A stretch of 21,013 bases of DNA from the NCBI GenBank assembly GCA_026985515.1, contig JALSQH010000008.1, forward strand, positions 1 through 21,013. Direction: 5' to 3'. A program made the translations under genes and the position numbers. The DNA is from a bacterium. Lineage in GTDB: Bacteria; JALSQH01. Position 1 is the stretch's first letter. Each line of letters begins with the position of its first letter. This document shows positions 8,422 to 17,107 of this stretch, in pieces. Under the pieces are notes generated by a model. That model was not told the DNA's origin. It did not search any database and was given only the letters and a program-made list of their open reading frames with translations.

Positions 8422-9734
8422 TGCTCGGGAATATTGATTCTCTCGGAAAAGTTCCTGAATTGAGAAAGAGGATCTTTTTTACCCTTTTAATGCTTGCCGT
8501 TTACAGAATAGGTGTTTTCATTCCTACCCCCGGTGTTAATACGCAGGCTCTCATGAGTTTTTTCCAGAGGGCCCAGGGAACTCTTTTCGGAATGATAAAT
8601 CTCTTCTCAGGTGGTGCAATAAGCAGATTCTCTGTTACAGCTCTTGGTGTTATGCCCTACATCAGTGCCGCCATAATATTGGAGGTACTTACAGTTGTTA
8701 TACCAGCTCTCGATCAGCTAAAAAAACAGGGTGAGCTTGGAAGGAAGAAGATAACACAATATACCAGGTATCTCACAGTTGCCCTTGCCTTTTTTCAGGG
8801 ACTTGGAATAGCATATGGACTTGAGGGGATGAGAGGTCCGGGAGGAGAAGTAATAGTCCTCTATCCGGGTTGGGGGTTCAGAATTTTCACTGCGCTTATC
8901 CTTGCCACCGGCAGTACTTTTCTCATGTGGTTGGGTGAGCAGATAACTGAGCGTGGTATAGGTAATGGTATCTCCCTTTTAATTTACGCTGGTATTGTTG
9001 TGCGACTCCCGGCTGCTATAGGCAGTACGATTCAGCTGATGAAGGTTGGCGAACTTTCCCTTTTCACTGTTCTTTTCATACTTATCCTTGCTTCTGTAGT
9101 TGTATGGTTTATAGTGTTTATGGAAACAGCTCAGAGGAGATTACCCGTTCAGTATGCAAGGAGGGTAGTTGGCAGGAAGGTTTATGGAGGTACAAGTACC
9201 CACCTTCCTTTAAAAGTTAACACTGCAGGTGTTATTCCTCCCATCTTTGCCAGTTCATTGCTGATGTTTCCACTGACTGTGACGAATTTCATCAGGACAC
9301 CCTTTACAGAGTCTGTCAAGTACTACTTTTCACCTGGAACATTCTGGTATGAAATTGCATATGTTGGGTTAATTATTTTCTTTGCATATTTTTACACCGC
9401 CATTCAGTTCAATCCGGTTGATGTTGCTGATAATCTCAAAAAGTGGGGTGGATACATTCCTGGAATAAGACCGGGGAATCAGACAGCAGAATATATTGAC
9501 AGAGTTCTCTCCAGGATAACCCTTATTGGAGCTCTTTATGTTGCAGCAGTTTGTGTTCTTCCCACAATTCTTATCAAAAGATTTAATGTTCCCTTTTACT
9601 TTGGTGGTACATCTCTTTTAATCGCTGTTGAAGTTGCCCTCGATACAATGCAGCAGATACAGGCTCATCTTGTGAGCAGGTACTATGAGGGATTTCTTGG
9701 TAAGGGTGCCAGAATTAGAGGAAGGCGTTACTGA
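8421..9734 (+). CDS. secY: Protein translocase channel subunit SecY
   Basis: SecY is the membrane channel of the general secretion pathway, partnering SecE, SecG and SecA. The 437 residues give about ten hydrophobic segments (near 18-37, 72-94, 117-136, 154-171, 182-202, 213-236, 270-290, 311-330, 366-384 and 392-412). The signature EQITERGIGNGISLLIYAGI lies at 173-192. The cytoplasmic RRLPVQYARR loop that binds SecA or ribosomes is at 239-248, and PGNQTAEYIDRVLSRIT is at 351-367. The start overlaps the rplO stop by one base, so synthesis is coupled to a ribosomal protein, as in most bacteria. Confidence 0.97.
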   Translation: MLGNIDSLGKVPELRKRIFFTLLMLAVYRIGVFIPTPGVNTQALMSFFQRAQGTLFGMINLFSGGAISRFSVTALGVMPYISAAIILEVLTVVIPALDQLKKQGELGRKKITQYTRYLTVALAFFQGLGIAYGLEGMRGPGGEVIVLYPGWGFRIFTALILATGSTFLMWLGEQITERGIGNGISLLIYAGIVVRLPAAIGSTIQLMKVGELSLFTVLFILILASVVVWFIVFMETAQRRLPVQYARRVVGRKVYGGTSTHLPLKVNTAGVIPPIFASSLLMFPLTVTNFIRTPFTESVKYYFSPGTFWYEIAYVGLIIFFAYFYTAIQFNPVDVADNLKKWGGYIPGIRPGNQTAEYIDRVLSRITLIGALYVAAVCVLPTILIKRFNVPFYFGGTSLLIAVEVALDTMQQIQAHLVSRYYEGFLGKGARIRGRRY

Positions 9735-9755
9735 GAATTTAAAAAGGAGAAGGTT

Positions 9756-10403
9756 ATGAACCTTATTTTTCTTGGACCTCCTGGCGCTGGTAAGGGAACC
9801 CAGGCGAAGAAGCTTGTGCAGTTACTTGGAATTCCCCAGATATCAACAGGTGATATTTTAAGGGCAAAGAAGGAGGAGGATTCACCTCTCGGGAGGCAGA
9901 TTAGAGAAATTATGGCTGAAGGTAAGCTTGTGCCTGATGAAATTGTGGTGGAAATAGTTAAGGAAAGATTATCGCAGCCTGATTGTGAGAAGGGTTTTAT
10001 TCTTGATGGTTTTCCAAGAACTATACCTCAGGCGGAGGCTCTTGATGAGGTGCTGAAGGAAATGGGAAGAAAGATAGATGCTGTGGTTTACATTGAAGTC
10101 CCGGAGGAGGAGCTTATAAAGAGAATAAGTGGAAGAAGGGTCTGTGAAAAGTGTGGTGAAGAGTATCATGTTATTTTTAAACCTCCGAAGGTGGAAGGTG
10201 TATGTGATAAATGTGGAGGGAGGTTGATTCAGAGGGAGGATGATAAAGAGGAAGTGGTGAGGAAGCGAATCGAGGTTTATAACAATTCCACAGCGCCGCT
10301 GATAGAGTATTACGAGGAGAGGGGTCTTTTGAAGAGGATTGACGGAGTTGCCTCAATGGAAGAGGTCTTTGCCAGGATAAAGAAAGCCCTCGGGATAAAT
10401 TGA
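9756..10403 (+). CDS. adk: Adenylate kinase with zinc-binding lid
   Basis: Adenylate kinase converts AMP and ATP reversibly to two ADP in the cytosol. The 215 residues contain the P-loop GPPGAGKGT (7-15), the AMP-binding TGDILR (31-36), the FILDGFPRT signature (81-89) and a long lid with C130, C133, C150 and C153, the four-cysteine zinc set typical of Gram-positive and many thermophile enzymes. A strong AAAGGAG precedes the ATG. Its TGA stop overlaps the map start by one base. Location after secY is standard. Confidence 0.97.
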   Translation: MNLIFLGPPGAGKGTQAKKLVQLLGIPQISTGDILRAKKEEDSPLGRQIREIMAEGKLVPDEIVVEIVKERLSQPDCEKGFILDGFPRTIPQAEALDEVLKEMGRKIDAVVYIEVPEEELIKRISGRRVCEKCGEEYHVIFKPPKVEGVCDKCGGRLIQREDDKEEVVRKRIEVYNNSTAPLIEYYEERGLLKRIDGVASMEEVFARIKKALGIN

Positions 10404-11155
10404 TGGGGATCAATTTAAAAAGCAAGCGTGAAATTGAGATAATGAGGGATGCTAACAGAATAGTGGCTGAAATTCTGTTGGATTTGAAAGAAAGAGTGAA
10501 GGAGGGGGTTACCACAGCTGAACTTGACAGAAGAGCGGAGGAACTCGCCGGGAAATATGGTGCTGAACCTGCATTTAAGGGATATATGGGATATCCAGCT
10601 TCTCTCTGTGTCTCGATTAATGAGGAGATTGTGCATGGTATTCCCTCAGAAGAGAGAGTAATTAAAAATGGAGATATTGTGAGTCTCGATTTTGGGGTTA
10701 TTTACAAAGGGTATTATGGTGACGCGGCTCTGACCGTGGGAGTGGGAAATATTTCTGAAACGGCGAAGAAATTGATGGAAGTGACTGAAAAGGCTCTTTA
10801 CATAGGGATAGAGGAGGCTGTACCCGGTAATCATATTGGTGATATTGGTTTTGCTATTCAAAATTTTGTGGAGAAAAATGGTTTTAATGTGGTGAGGGAA
10901 TTTACAGGACATGGAATAGGTAAAAAACTTCACGAAGAGCCGTATGTGCCCAATTATGGAACAAGGGGAAGTGGGCCCCTTATAAGAGAGGGGTTAACCA
11001 TAGCAATTGAGCCAATGGTCACTGAAGGCACCTGGAAGGTGAAGATACTTAAGGATGGCTGGACTGCTGTCACCGCAGATGGGAAACTCGCCGCTCATTT
11101 TGAGCATACGATTGCTGTTACTTCAAGCGGACCGGAAATTTTGAGTAGAGTATGA
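10403..11155 (+). CDS. map: Methionine aminopeptidase, type I
   Basis: This enzyme removes the initiator methionine from nascent proteins. The 250 residues have the pita-bread fold motifs and all five metal ligands: D96, D107, H170, E203 and E234. The substrate-binding His79 is in the IVHGIP motif. There is no N-terminal extension, so it is the short type Ia form. I set the start at ATG 10403, overlapping the adk stop (TGATG). A TTG at 10400 is in frame but would only add one Met and has worse context. A 57-bp gap with a promoter follows. Confidence 0.96.
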   Translation: MGINLKSKREIEIMRDANRIVAEILLDLKERVKEGVTTAELDRRAEELAGKYGAEPAFKGYMGYPASLCVSINEEIVHGIPSEERVIKNGDIVSLDFGVIYKGYYGDAALTVGVGNISETAKKLMEVTEKALYIGIEEAVPGNHIGDIGFAIQNFVEKNGFNVVREFTGHGIGKKLHEEPYVPNYGTRGSGPLIREGLTIAIEPMVTEGTWKVKILKDGWTAVTADGKLAAHFEHTIAVTSSGPEILSRV

Positions 11156-11156
11156 T

Positions 11157-11185
11157 TTGCAGGAAGAAAGCAGGTATGGTAAAAT
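11157..11185 (+). promoter_or_regulatory. Predicted sigma-70-type promoter upstream of infA
   Basis: TTGCAG at 11157-11162 and TAAAAT at 11180-11185 are separated by exactly 17 bases. TGG directly before the -10 gives an extended -10 element. It sits in the only sizeable gap of the ribosomal cluster, just after the map stop and 27 bases before the infA ATG. It could drive the alpha-operon part (infA through rplQ) separately from secY-adk-map. This is inferred from consensus match and position only. Confidence 0.55.
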
Positions 11186-11212
11186 TATTTTCAAAAAACA
11201 AAAGGGTATTTT

Positions 11213-11449
11213 ATGCCAAAAAAACAGCCTAAATCAATAGAAGTAACGGGAGAGGTACTTGAATTGTTACCAAATGCAATGTTTAAGGTAAAACTTGAAA
11301 CGGGTCATGTTATACTTGCCCATATTTCGGGGAAAATGAGGATGCATTACATAAAGATAATTCCTGGTGATAAGGTCAGGGTTGAAATTTCACCTTATGA
11401 TCTCACCAGGGGAAGAATAACCTACAGGTTAAAAGGAGATCAGAAATGA
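11213..11449 (+). CDS. infA: Translation initiation factor IF-1
   Basis: IF-1 is an OB-fold factor that blocks the 30S A site during initiation. The 78 residues match the family ([61 protein letters not shown] is spread over residues 9-68, with the PNAMFKV and YDLTRGRI blocks diagnostic). It has a few extra N-terminal residues (MPKKQPKS) before the usual start. The SD is weak (AAAGGG). The stop overlaps the rpmJ start (ATGA). Confidence 0.96.
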   Translation: MPKKQPKSIEVTGEVLELLPNAMFKVKLETGHVILAHISGKMRMHYIKIIPGDKVRVEISPYDLTRGRITYRLKGDQK

Positions 11450-11559
11450 AGGTAAGTGCATCTGTAAAGAGAAGGTGTGAGAAGTGCAAGATTGTCAGGA
11501 GAAAAGGAAGGATATATGTAATTTGTGAGAATCCCCGTCATAAACAGAGACAGGGGTAA
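11446..11559 (+). CDS. rpmJ: Large subunit ribosomal protein L36 (bL36), zinc form
   Basis: This gene encodes 37 residues beginning [15 protein letters not shown] and ending NPRHKQRQG. That is the usual L36 length, and the zinc ligands C11, C14, C27 and H32 are intact. L36 binds 23S rRNA near the L6-L16 region late in assembly. The ATG overlaps the infA stop in an ATGA motif, with AAAAGGAGAT before it as SD. The infA-rpmJ-rpsM order is standard. Because it is so short it is easily missed, but the cysteine-histidine pattern and position make it secure. Confidence 0.95.
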   Translation: MKVSASVKRRCEKCKIVRRKGRIYVICENPRHKQRQG

Positions 11560-11570
11560 GGAGGATCGGA

Positions 11571-11951
11571 ATGCCAAGAATTGCAGGTGTTGATATTCCA
11601 AAGAACAAAAAAATCTTTATAAGTCTTACCTACATCTATGGTATAGGTAAAACCACATCGCTTGAAATTCTTAAGAAGGCAGATGTTGACCCGGATAAAA
11701 GAGCTGGTGAACTTACTGCTGAAGAGGTGCAGAGGATAAGAAAGGTGATTGATGAAGGATACAAGGTGGAAGGTGCTCTCAGAGCTGAGGTGCAGAGAAA
11801 CATAAAGAGACTTATGGATATTAAGGCTTACAGGGGTCTCAGACATATAAGAGGCCTTCCTGTCAGGGGACAGAGAACCCATTCCAATGCAAGGACAAGA
11901 AAGGGTCCAAGAAACAAACTGAGCACAAAGAAAAAGAAAAAAGAGAAATAG
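11571..11951 (+). CDS. rpsM: Small subunit ribosomal protein S13 (uS13)
   Basis: S13 is a 30S head protein touching P-site tRNA and forming bridges with L5 and L31. The 126 residues begin [26 protein letters not shown] and include the [27 protein letters not shown] block before a Lys-rich tail ending in KKKKEK. AAGGAGGAT lies before the ATG. Just eleven bases follow rpmJ, so there is no room for the leader structure that E. coli uses for S4 repression. Confidence 0.97.
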   Translation: MPRIAGVDIPKNKKIFISLTYIYGIGKTTSLEILKKADVDPDKRAGELTAEEVQRIRKVIDEGYKVEGALRAEVQRNIKRLMDIKAYRGLRHIRGLPVRGQRTHSNARTRKGPRNKLSTKKKKKEK

Positions 11952-11965
11952 TGTGGAGGTAGTTG

Positions 11966-12358
11966 ATGGCGACAAGAAGGAGAACAGGAAAGAAGAAAAA
12001 GGCGAAAAAGGGTATAACAGAGGGATACATATACATTCATGCCACTTTCAACAATACTATTGTGACTGTTACCGATCCAAAGGGAAATGTGATAGCCTGG
12101 TCATCGGGTGGAGTCGTGGGCTTTAAAGGTGCAAGAAAAGGAACTCCTTATGCGGCTCAGCTGGCTGCTGAAGATGCTGTGAAGAAAGCCATGGCAATGG
12201 GGTTGAAGAGAGCTGGAATCCTGGTTAAGGGACCTGGTCCCGGTAGAGAAAGTGCTCTTCGAGCAATTGGGATGAGCGGGATTCAGGTCACATTGATTAA
12301 AGATATAACACCCATTCCTCACGATGGGTGCAGGCCACCAAAAAGAAGAAGAGTATAA
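11966..12358 (+). CDS. rpsK: Small subunit ribosomal protein S11 (uS11)
   Basis: S11 is a 30S platform protein near the mRNA exit. The 130 residues show the basic N-terminus ([15 protein letters not shown]), [54 protein letters not shown] and the C-terminal CRPPKRRRV. The residue before the C-terminal Gly-Cys is Asp120, where E. coli encodes an Asn that matures to isoaspartate; see findings. ATG 11966 is preferred over the TTG one codon earlier, with GGAGG at 11955-11959. Confidence 0.96.
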   Translation: MATRRRTGKKKKAKKGITEGYIYIHATFNNTIVTVTDPKGNVIAWSSGGVVGFKGARKGTPYAAQLAAEDAVKKAMAMGLKRAGILVKGPGPGRESALRAIGMSGIQVTLIKDITPIPHDGCRPPKRRRV

Positions 12359-12370
12359 AGGAGGAATCCT

Positions 12371-13003
12371 GTGGGAAGGTATACCGGTCCAGTTTGCAGA
12401 TTGTGCAGGCGCGAAGGAGTAAAATTATACTTAAAGGGGGAGAAATGTTACTCACCCAGCTGTCCCTTTGAGAAGAGACCTTATCCCCCTGGACAGCATG
12501 GTAGAAGTATCAGACCAAGACCCACTGACTACTGGCTCAGGTTGAGGGAGAAACAGAAAGCCAGAAGGATATACGGGGTCAGTGAGAAACAGTTCAAAAA
12601 ATATTATGAGATGGCTGATAGAATGAAAGGTGTAACAGGTGAAAATCTACTTATTCTGCTGGAACGCAGACTCGACAATGTTGTTTACAGAATGGGGTTT
12701 GCAGTCTCAAGGAGGCAGGCGAGACAGCTTGTGGTTCACAGACATTTTAAGGTTAACGGTAGAGTTGTGGACAAGCCTTCTTATCTTGTAAAGCCCGGAG
12801 ATATCATAGAGGTCAAAGAAGAGAGCAGGAATGTTGAGTTGTTTAAAGAAAATCTTGAAAGGGCCCAGGAGAGAGGTTTTCCACACTGGGTTGAGGTGGA
12901 CCCTGAAGCATTGAGAGGTAAATTTGTTACATATCCTGCAAGGGAAGATCTCAGGGCACCGGAAATTAAGGAACAGCTTATTGTTGAGTTTTACTCAAGA
13001 TAA
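12371..13003 (+). CDS. rpsD: Small subunit ribosomal protein S4 (uS4), zinc form, GTG start
   Basis: S4 initiates 30S body assembly. The 210 residues begin [12 protein letters not shown] and carry the zinc cluster C9, C12, C26 and C31, followed by RPYPPGQHG. The S4 RNA-binding domain lies at about 98-160, with [34 protein letters not shown] spread over that region. GTG is the start codon, preceded by AAGGAGG (GGAGG 12360-12364) six bases upstream. In E. coli S4 represses the alpha operon; no target structure is obvious here. Confidence 0.96.
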   Translation: MGRYTGPVCRLCRREGVKLYLKGEKCYSPSCPFEKRPYPPGQHGRSIRPRPTDYWLRLREKQKARRIYGVSEKQFKKYYEMADRMKGVTGENLLILLERRLDNVVYRMGFAVSRRQARQLVVHRHFKVNGRVVDKPSYLVKPGDIIEVKEESRNVELFKENLERAQERGFPHWVEVDPEALRGKFVTYPAREDLRAPEIKEQLIVEFYSR

Positions 13004-13024
13004 AAATCCCCGGGAGGATAGTAT

Positions 13025-14038
13025 ATGTACGATATTGAAAAATTCTGGGAATCTTTTATTAAGCCGGCCAGGATCCTGTACAATATTTCCAATCTCACAG
13101 ACAGTTATGGTAAGTTTTATGTTGAGCCGTTTGAGAGAGGTTATGGTGTAACTATTGGTAATTCATTGAGAAGAGTCCTCCTCTCCTCTATTCCTGGGGC
13201 TGCCATTGTTGCCATTAAGGTAGAGGGTGTTCTGCATGAGTTTACCAGTCTTCCTGGTGTGGTGGAAGATATTCCTGACATAATTCTTAATCTGAAAAGT
13301 ATAAGAGTGGCCATTCAGTCTGAAGATGAGGTTGTGGAAGGTTCCCTGGAGGCTGAAGGGGAAAGGGAAATTAAGGCAGGTGACCTCAAGTTTCCAGAAA
13401 GTGTCAAAATCCTCACTCCCGATGTGCACATTGCCACTTTGTCTTCCAATGGGAAACTCAATATGCGGCTGTGGGTAATGAGAGGTAAGGGATATCTTCC
13501 TGCGGAGAGAGTAAAAGAGAAATTTATAGAGCCTCCAATTGACATGATTTTCCTTGATGCTGATTTCTCTCCAGTGAGAAAGGTGGCTTATCACATTACC
13601 AATGCGAGGGTGGGAAGGATATCAGATTATGACAGGCTCAATATTGAAATATTGACTGATGGAAGTGTAAATCCAAAAGAGGCCTTAAATTACGCTGCAC
13701 AGCTTCTGATCAAGCATTTTGAAATATTCAGTAAGATTGAGCCTGAAAAGCAGGAAGAGGAGAAGAAGGAACCGGAGGTGGACCCAGTTTTTTATACTCC
13801 TATTGAGGAATTTAAATTTCCTGAAAGGGCAATGAATTGTTTGAGAAACGAGAATATAAAGTATCTTGGTGATCTTGTACAGAAGACTGAATCTGAACTG
13901 ATGGGAATAAAGAACCTTGGTGAGAAAACCCTGAAGGAAATTAAGGAGATCCTGGAAAGCCATGGTTTTCATCTGGGAATGAAGATAGAGGGCTGGAAGC
14001 GTCCTGAAGAGAAGAAAGGAGTTGGAGATGAGACATAG
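13025..14038 (+). CDS. rpoA: RNA polymerase alpha subunit
   Basis: The alpha dimer nucleates RNA polymerase assembly, and its C-terminal domain binds UP elements and activators. The 337 residues contain the N-terminal domain (about 15-235: [44 protein letters not shown]), an acidic Lys/Glu-rich linker (240-257), and the C-terminal domain (258-320). Arg268 in FPERAMNCL aligns with E. coli Arg265, the key UP-element contact, so UP-element recognition should be kept. The end overlaps rplQ by 11 bases. CGGGAGG is the SD. Confidence 0.97.
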   Translation: MYDIEKFWESFIKPARILYNISNLTDSYGKFYVEPFERGYGVTIGNSLRRVLLSSIPGAAIVAIKVEGVLHEFTSLPGVVEDIPDIILNLKSIRVAIQSEDEVVEGSLEAEGEREIKAGDLKFPESVKILTPDVHIATLSSNGKLNMRLWVMRGKGYLPAERVKEKFIEPPIDMIFLDADFSPVRKVAYHITNARVGRISDYDRLNIEILTDGSVNPKEALNYAAQLLIKHFEIFSKIEPEKQEEEKKEPEVDPVFYTPIEEFKFPERAMNCLRNENIKYLGDLVQKTESELMGIKNLGEKTLKEIKEILESHGFHLGMKIEGWKRPEEKKGVGDET

Positions 14039-14561
14039 AAAGGATCACAGCAAGCTAAACAGAGACAGGGATCACAGGAAGGCATTGATGAGGAATCTGT
14101 TGAGGGCTCTCTTTACTCATGAGAAGATTGTGACCACTGTGCCAAAAGCCAAGGAACTGAGAAGACATTCAGATAAACTGATAACTCTGGGGAAAAGGGG
14201 GGATCTCCACGCGAGAAGGCTTGCGCTTGCAATTTTACCTGATAAAAAGCTTGTAAAGAAAATTTTTGATGAACTTGCTCCAAGATATAAAAACAGACCT
14301 GGAGGATACACCAGGGTATTGAGGTACAGAAACAGAAGAGGCGATAATGCTCCACTGGCAGTAGTGGAACTTGTGCAGGAAGAGTTAAAGATAAGAGTGA
14401 GGAAGAAAAAGATTCAGGAGGAAAGGGAAAAGTTAGAGGCGGAGGAAGAGAAGAAGAAAGAGGAAATTCAGGAGGTTAAGGAAGAGGTTAAAGCTGAAAC
14501 TCAGGAAGAAGCTTCCGTTGAAAGGCAGGAGGAACAGGAAAATAAGGAAGAGGGGAATTAA
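14028..14561 (+). CDS. rplQ: Large subunit ribosomal protein L17 (bL17) with long charged C-terminal tail
   Basis: L17 sits beside L22 and L32 near the tunnel exit. I use ATG 14028 (177 residues, [24 protein letters not shown]) because it matches the family start and has AAAGGAG six bases upstream; TTG 14022 is in frame but inferior. The core (1 to about 120) is typical, with [10 protein letters not shown] near 90-99. Residues about 121-177 are an extra tail dominated by Glu, Lys and Gln, probably helical or disordered. It overlaps rpoA by 11 bases, and its stop overlaps the convergent trpA stop. Confidence 0.95.
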   Translation: MRHRKDHSKLNRDRDHRKALMRNLLRALFTHEKIVTTVPKAKELRRHSDKLITLGKRGDLHARRLALAILPDKKLVKKIFDELAPRYKNRPGGYTRVLRYRNRRGDNAPLAVVELVQEELKIRVRKKKIQEEREKLEAEEEKKKEEIQEVKEEVKAETQEEASVERQEEQENKEEGN

Positions 14562-14579
14562 TCCTTTATCCCCTCTTTT
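14546..14579. terminator. Predicted bidirectional intrinsic terminator across the rplQ/trpA stop codons
   Basis: AAGAGGGG (14548-14555) and CCCCTCTT (14570-14577) form an eight-base perfect stem, extendable by two G-U pairs, around a 14-base loop. Reading + the stem runs into TTTTA; reading - it is followed by CCTTATTTTC. Both stop codons (rplQ TAA 14559-14561, trpA TAA complementary to 14558-14560) lie in the loop, so each arm is coding sequence of one gene. The + direction looks better supported than the -. Confidence 0.6.
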
Positions 14580-15325
14580 ATCCAGTTTAACCAGTTTTTA
14601 ATGTCTTCTCCTTCTTCCAGTTTTTTTATCAGTGCTGAACCAATTATAAAGCCGTCCACGAGGTTTTTTATTGAAGTAAGCTGTTGGGGTCTGCTTATGC
14701 CGAAGCCAGCGGCAACTGGCTTATTTGTTTCTCTTTTCAGTCTCCTGAAAAGCTCAATACCTTCTGGAGGAATTTCGTCTCTTGCCCCTGTGGTACCTGT
14801 TCTGGTTACGGCATAGATGAAACCGGAAGATGCCTTTACAAGTTTTTTAAAGTATTCACCCTTAATGGTTGGTGGGATCAACATTGGTGTTACAATGCCG
14901 AGTGAATTGATTTTTCTGTAAAAATTTTCCCCTTCAATGAGAGGGAGATCAGGTATTATTATTCCGTCGATTCCGGACTTTTTCAGGTTTTCGATGTATT
15001 TGAAACCTTTTCTGGCGATGGGATTGTAATAACTCATTGTTATTAATGGGATATCTGGATGTTTTTTTCTTATCTCTGAAACTATTTCAAGATATTTTTC
15101 AGGTGTCATTCCTCTTTTCAGTGCCTCCTGGGACGCGAGTTCAATTACCGGACCATCAGCAACGGGATCGCTGAATGGCAATCCAATTTCAAGTATCTCA
15201 AATCCAGCTGATATCACTCTGTCAGCCCATTCCAGAGTGGTTTCATCATCCGGGTATCCGCAGGTGAGATAGCCAATAAAGATTTTTCCAGATCTTCTGA
15301 ATACCTCATCAACTCTGTTTTTCAT
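14558..15325 (-). CDS. trpA: Tryptophan synthase alpha subunit
   Basis: TrpA cleaves indole-3-glycerol phosphate to indole and glyceraldehyde 3-phosphate and channels indole to TrpB. The 255 residues form a TIM barrel with catalytic Glu46 ([10 protein letters not shown]) and Asp57 (PVADGP), plus [20 protein letters not shown] and [11 protein letters not shown] blocks near the phosphate site. The start overlaps the trpB end by 17 bases and is preceded by GGAGG inside trpB. It is the last gene of the operon and its stop codon overlaps that of rplQ on the other strand. Confidence 0.97.
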   Translation of the reverse strand: MKNRVDEVFRRSGKIFIGYLTCGYPDDETTLEWADRVISAGFEILEIGLPFSDPVADGPVIELASQEALKRGMTPEKYLEIVSEIRKKHPDIPLITMSYYNPIARKGFKYIENLKKSGIDGIIIPDLPLIEGENFYRKINSLGIVTPMLIPPTIKGEYFKKLVKASSGFIYAVTRTGTTGARDEIPPEGIELFRRLKRETNKPVAAGFGISRPQQLTSIKNLVDGFIIGSALIKKLEEGEDIKNWLNWIKEGIKD

Positions 15326-16490
15326 GAAGTGCCTCCATTATGGTTTCCATATCCTTGTCTCCCCTTCCGGAGATGTTGACCACTACGATGTCTTCCTGCC
15401 GGAATTCTCCTCTGTGTTTTAGCAGATACGCAACTGCGTGTGCTGATTCGAGAGCAGGTATGATTCCCTCGCTTTCTGCCAGAACTTTTACAGCCTCGAT
15501 AACTTCGGTATCGGTGGCTGATGATGCCTTTACCCTTCCCGAATAGACGAGATGGGCCAGTTCTGGCCCCACTCCAGGATAGTCGAGACCAGGAGCTATC
15601 GAGTGGACCTTTTTCACCTGTCCATTTTTGTCCTGAAGGAGCAGGGATCTGGTACCGTGAAGATATCCGGGTGTGCCAAGGTTGAGGGTTGCAGAATGAA
15701 GAGAATCAAGTCCTCTTCCCGCAGCTTCCACGCCTATCAGCCGTGTGTTTCTGTTTCTTATGAAGGCTGAAAATATGCCCATCGCATTGGATCCCCCTCC
15801 CACACAGGCAATGACATAGTCAGGATCTCTACCCTCAATTTTCCTTATCTGCTTTTTTGTCTCACTTCCAATGACTGACTGGAAAAATTTTACAATTGCT
15901 GGATAGGGATGGGGTCCAACAACAGAGCCAAGAAGGTAGTATGTGGTGGTCACATTCTCTGCCCATTCTCTCAGAGCCTCATTTATTGCGTCTTTCAGTG
16001 TTCCACTACCCTTGTTCACCGGTACAACCTTTGCCCCCAGGAGTTCCATTCTGAGAACATTCAACCTCTGGCGTTTAACATCTTCGCTGCCCATAAAGAT
16101 TTCGCATTCAAGGCCAATGTGAGCTGCAGCTGTGGCTGTGGCAACCCCATGCTGTCCCGCTCCTGTTTCTGCAATGATTCTCCTTTTCCCCATGTATTCA
16201 GCCAGCAGTGCCTGACCAATTGTATTATTGATCTTGTGGGCGCCAGTGTGAGCCAGATCCTCTCTTTTAAGATAGATTTTTGCTCCGATGATTTTTGAGA
16301 GCCGTGGTGCGTATGTGAGGGGAGTGGGTCTGCCAGCGTATTCCTTCAGCAATTTTCTGTATCTTTTAAGGAATTCACTATCTCTTTTTGCCCTGATGAA
16401 GGCACTTTCTAATTCCTCTAAAATGGGAATAAAGAGTTCAGGTATGTAGACTCCGCCAAAACTCCCGTAGTATCTCTTCAATCTGAACAT
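15309..16490 (-). CDS. trpB: Tryptophan synthase beta subunit (TrpB1 type)
   Basis: TrpB condenses indole with serine to make tryptophan using PLP. The 393 residues carry the PLP lysine K86 in HTGAHKINN, the catalytic Glu108 in AETGAGQHG and the phosphate-binding GGGSNAMG (231-238). The N-terminus ([21 protein letters not shown]) is that of the classical TrpA-dependent enzyme, rather than the longer TrpB2 form. The start overlaps trpF by 13 bases with AAAGGAGG directly upstream. It is adjacent to trpA as usual. Confidence 0.97.
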   Translation of the reverse strand: MFRLKRYYGSFGGVYIPELFIPILEELESAFIRAKRDSEFLKRYRKLLKEYAGRPTPLTYAPRLSKIIGAKIYLKREDLAHTGAHKINNTIGQALLAEYMGKRRIIAETGAGQHGVATATAAAHIGLECEIFMGSEDVKRQRLNVLRMELLGAKVVPVNKGSGTLKDAINEALREWAENVTTTYYLLGSVVGPHPYPAIVKFFQSVIGSETKKQIRKIEGRDPDYVIACVGGGSNAMGIFSAFIRNRNTRLIGVEAAGRGLDSLHSATLNLGTPGYLHGTRSLLLQDKNGQVKKVHSIAPGLDYPGVGPELAHLVYSGRVKASSATDTEVIEAVKVLAESEGIIPALESAHAVAYLLKHRGEFRQEDIVVVNISGRGDKDMETIMEALHEKQS

Positions 16491-17107
16491 GCTCCCTCCT
16501 TTATTTTTGTGGAAATTTCCCGTAATTTTACCGGATCTTTTTTACCCGGCTCCATTTCCACCCCACTGTTAAAGTCAAGCCCGAAGGGTTTGAAGATCCT
16601 CACCGCTTCGCAGAAATTGTCTGGATTCAGGCCTCCAGCTATGATAATGGGAAAGTCCAGTTTCGCAAGGAAGGAAAATTTTTCCCATTCAAATCTTCTT
16701 CCGCTTCCCCCGTAGCTCTTTGAAGGAGTGTCAACCAGAATGGCAAATAGGGGCAGATTTATGTATTCTTCAATTCTTTTCTGCAGATTTTCATCTGCGT
16801 GTAAAGCCTTTATTACTGTTTGTGGGGGGAGTTTTTTTATGTACTCTGCTGGTTCGTCACCGTGAAGCTGGATCAGGTCAAGGTTTACCTCTCTGTAGAT
16901 TTCAACCACTTTCCCGGGGTTTTCATTTACAAAAATTCCCACTTTTTTAATCCTGGTTGCTTTTGAAATCTTTTTTGCCTCTTCAGGTGGTATGTATCTT
17001 TTACTCCCGGGGTAGAAATTGAGGCCAATGGCATTGAATCCAAGTTTTTCCACAAGTTTTGCGTCTTCAATTGATTTTATGCCACACACTTTAATCCACA
17101 ACTGCAT
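16478..17107 (-). CDS. trpF: Phosphoribosylanthranilate isomerase
   Basis: TrpF performs the Amadori rearrangement of phosphoribosylanthranilate to CdRP. The 209-residue TIM barrel has the general-base Cys8 in KVCGI, the general-acid Asp126 in [14 protein letters not shown] at 78-85, and phosphate-binding [10 protein letters not shown] near the C-terminus. It is a separate gene, not fused to trpC as in E. coli. The start overlaps trpC by 17 bases with GTGAGGG about nine bases before it. The TGA stop lies inside trpB. Confidence 0.96.
   Translation of the reverse strand: MQLWIKVCGIKSIEDAKLVEKLGFNAIGLNFYPGSKRYIPPEEAKKISKATRIKKVGIFVNENPGKVVEIYREVNLDLIQLHGDEPAEYIKKLPPQTVIKALHADENLQKRIEEYINLPLFAILVDTPSKSYGGSGRRFEWEKFSFLAKLDFPIIIAGGLNPDNFCEAVRIFKPFGLDFNSGVEMEPGKKDPVKLREISTKIKEGACSD

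Noticed and set aside
11156-11212. A small KOW-domain or L14e-like gene between map and infA, as in some Firmicutes
   Set aside because: The gap is only 57 bases and holds no open frame of use; a promoter explains it better.
11540-11575. S4-repression pseudoknot upstream of rpsM
   Set aside because: Only eleven bases separate rpmJ and rpsM and no nested pairing is visible by eye.
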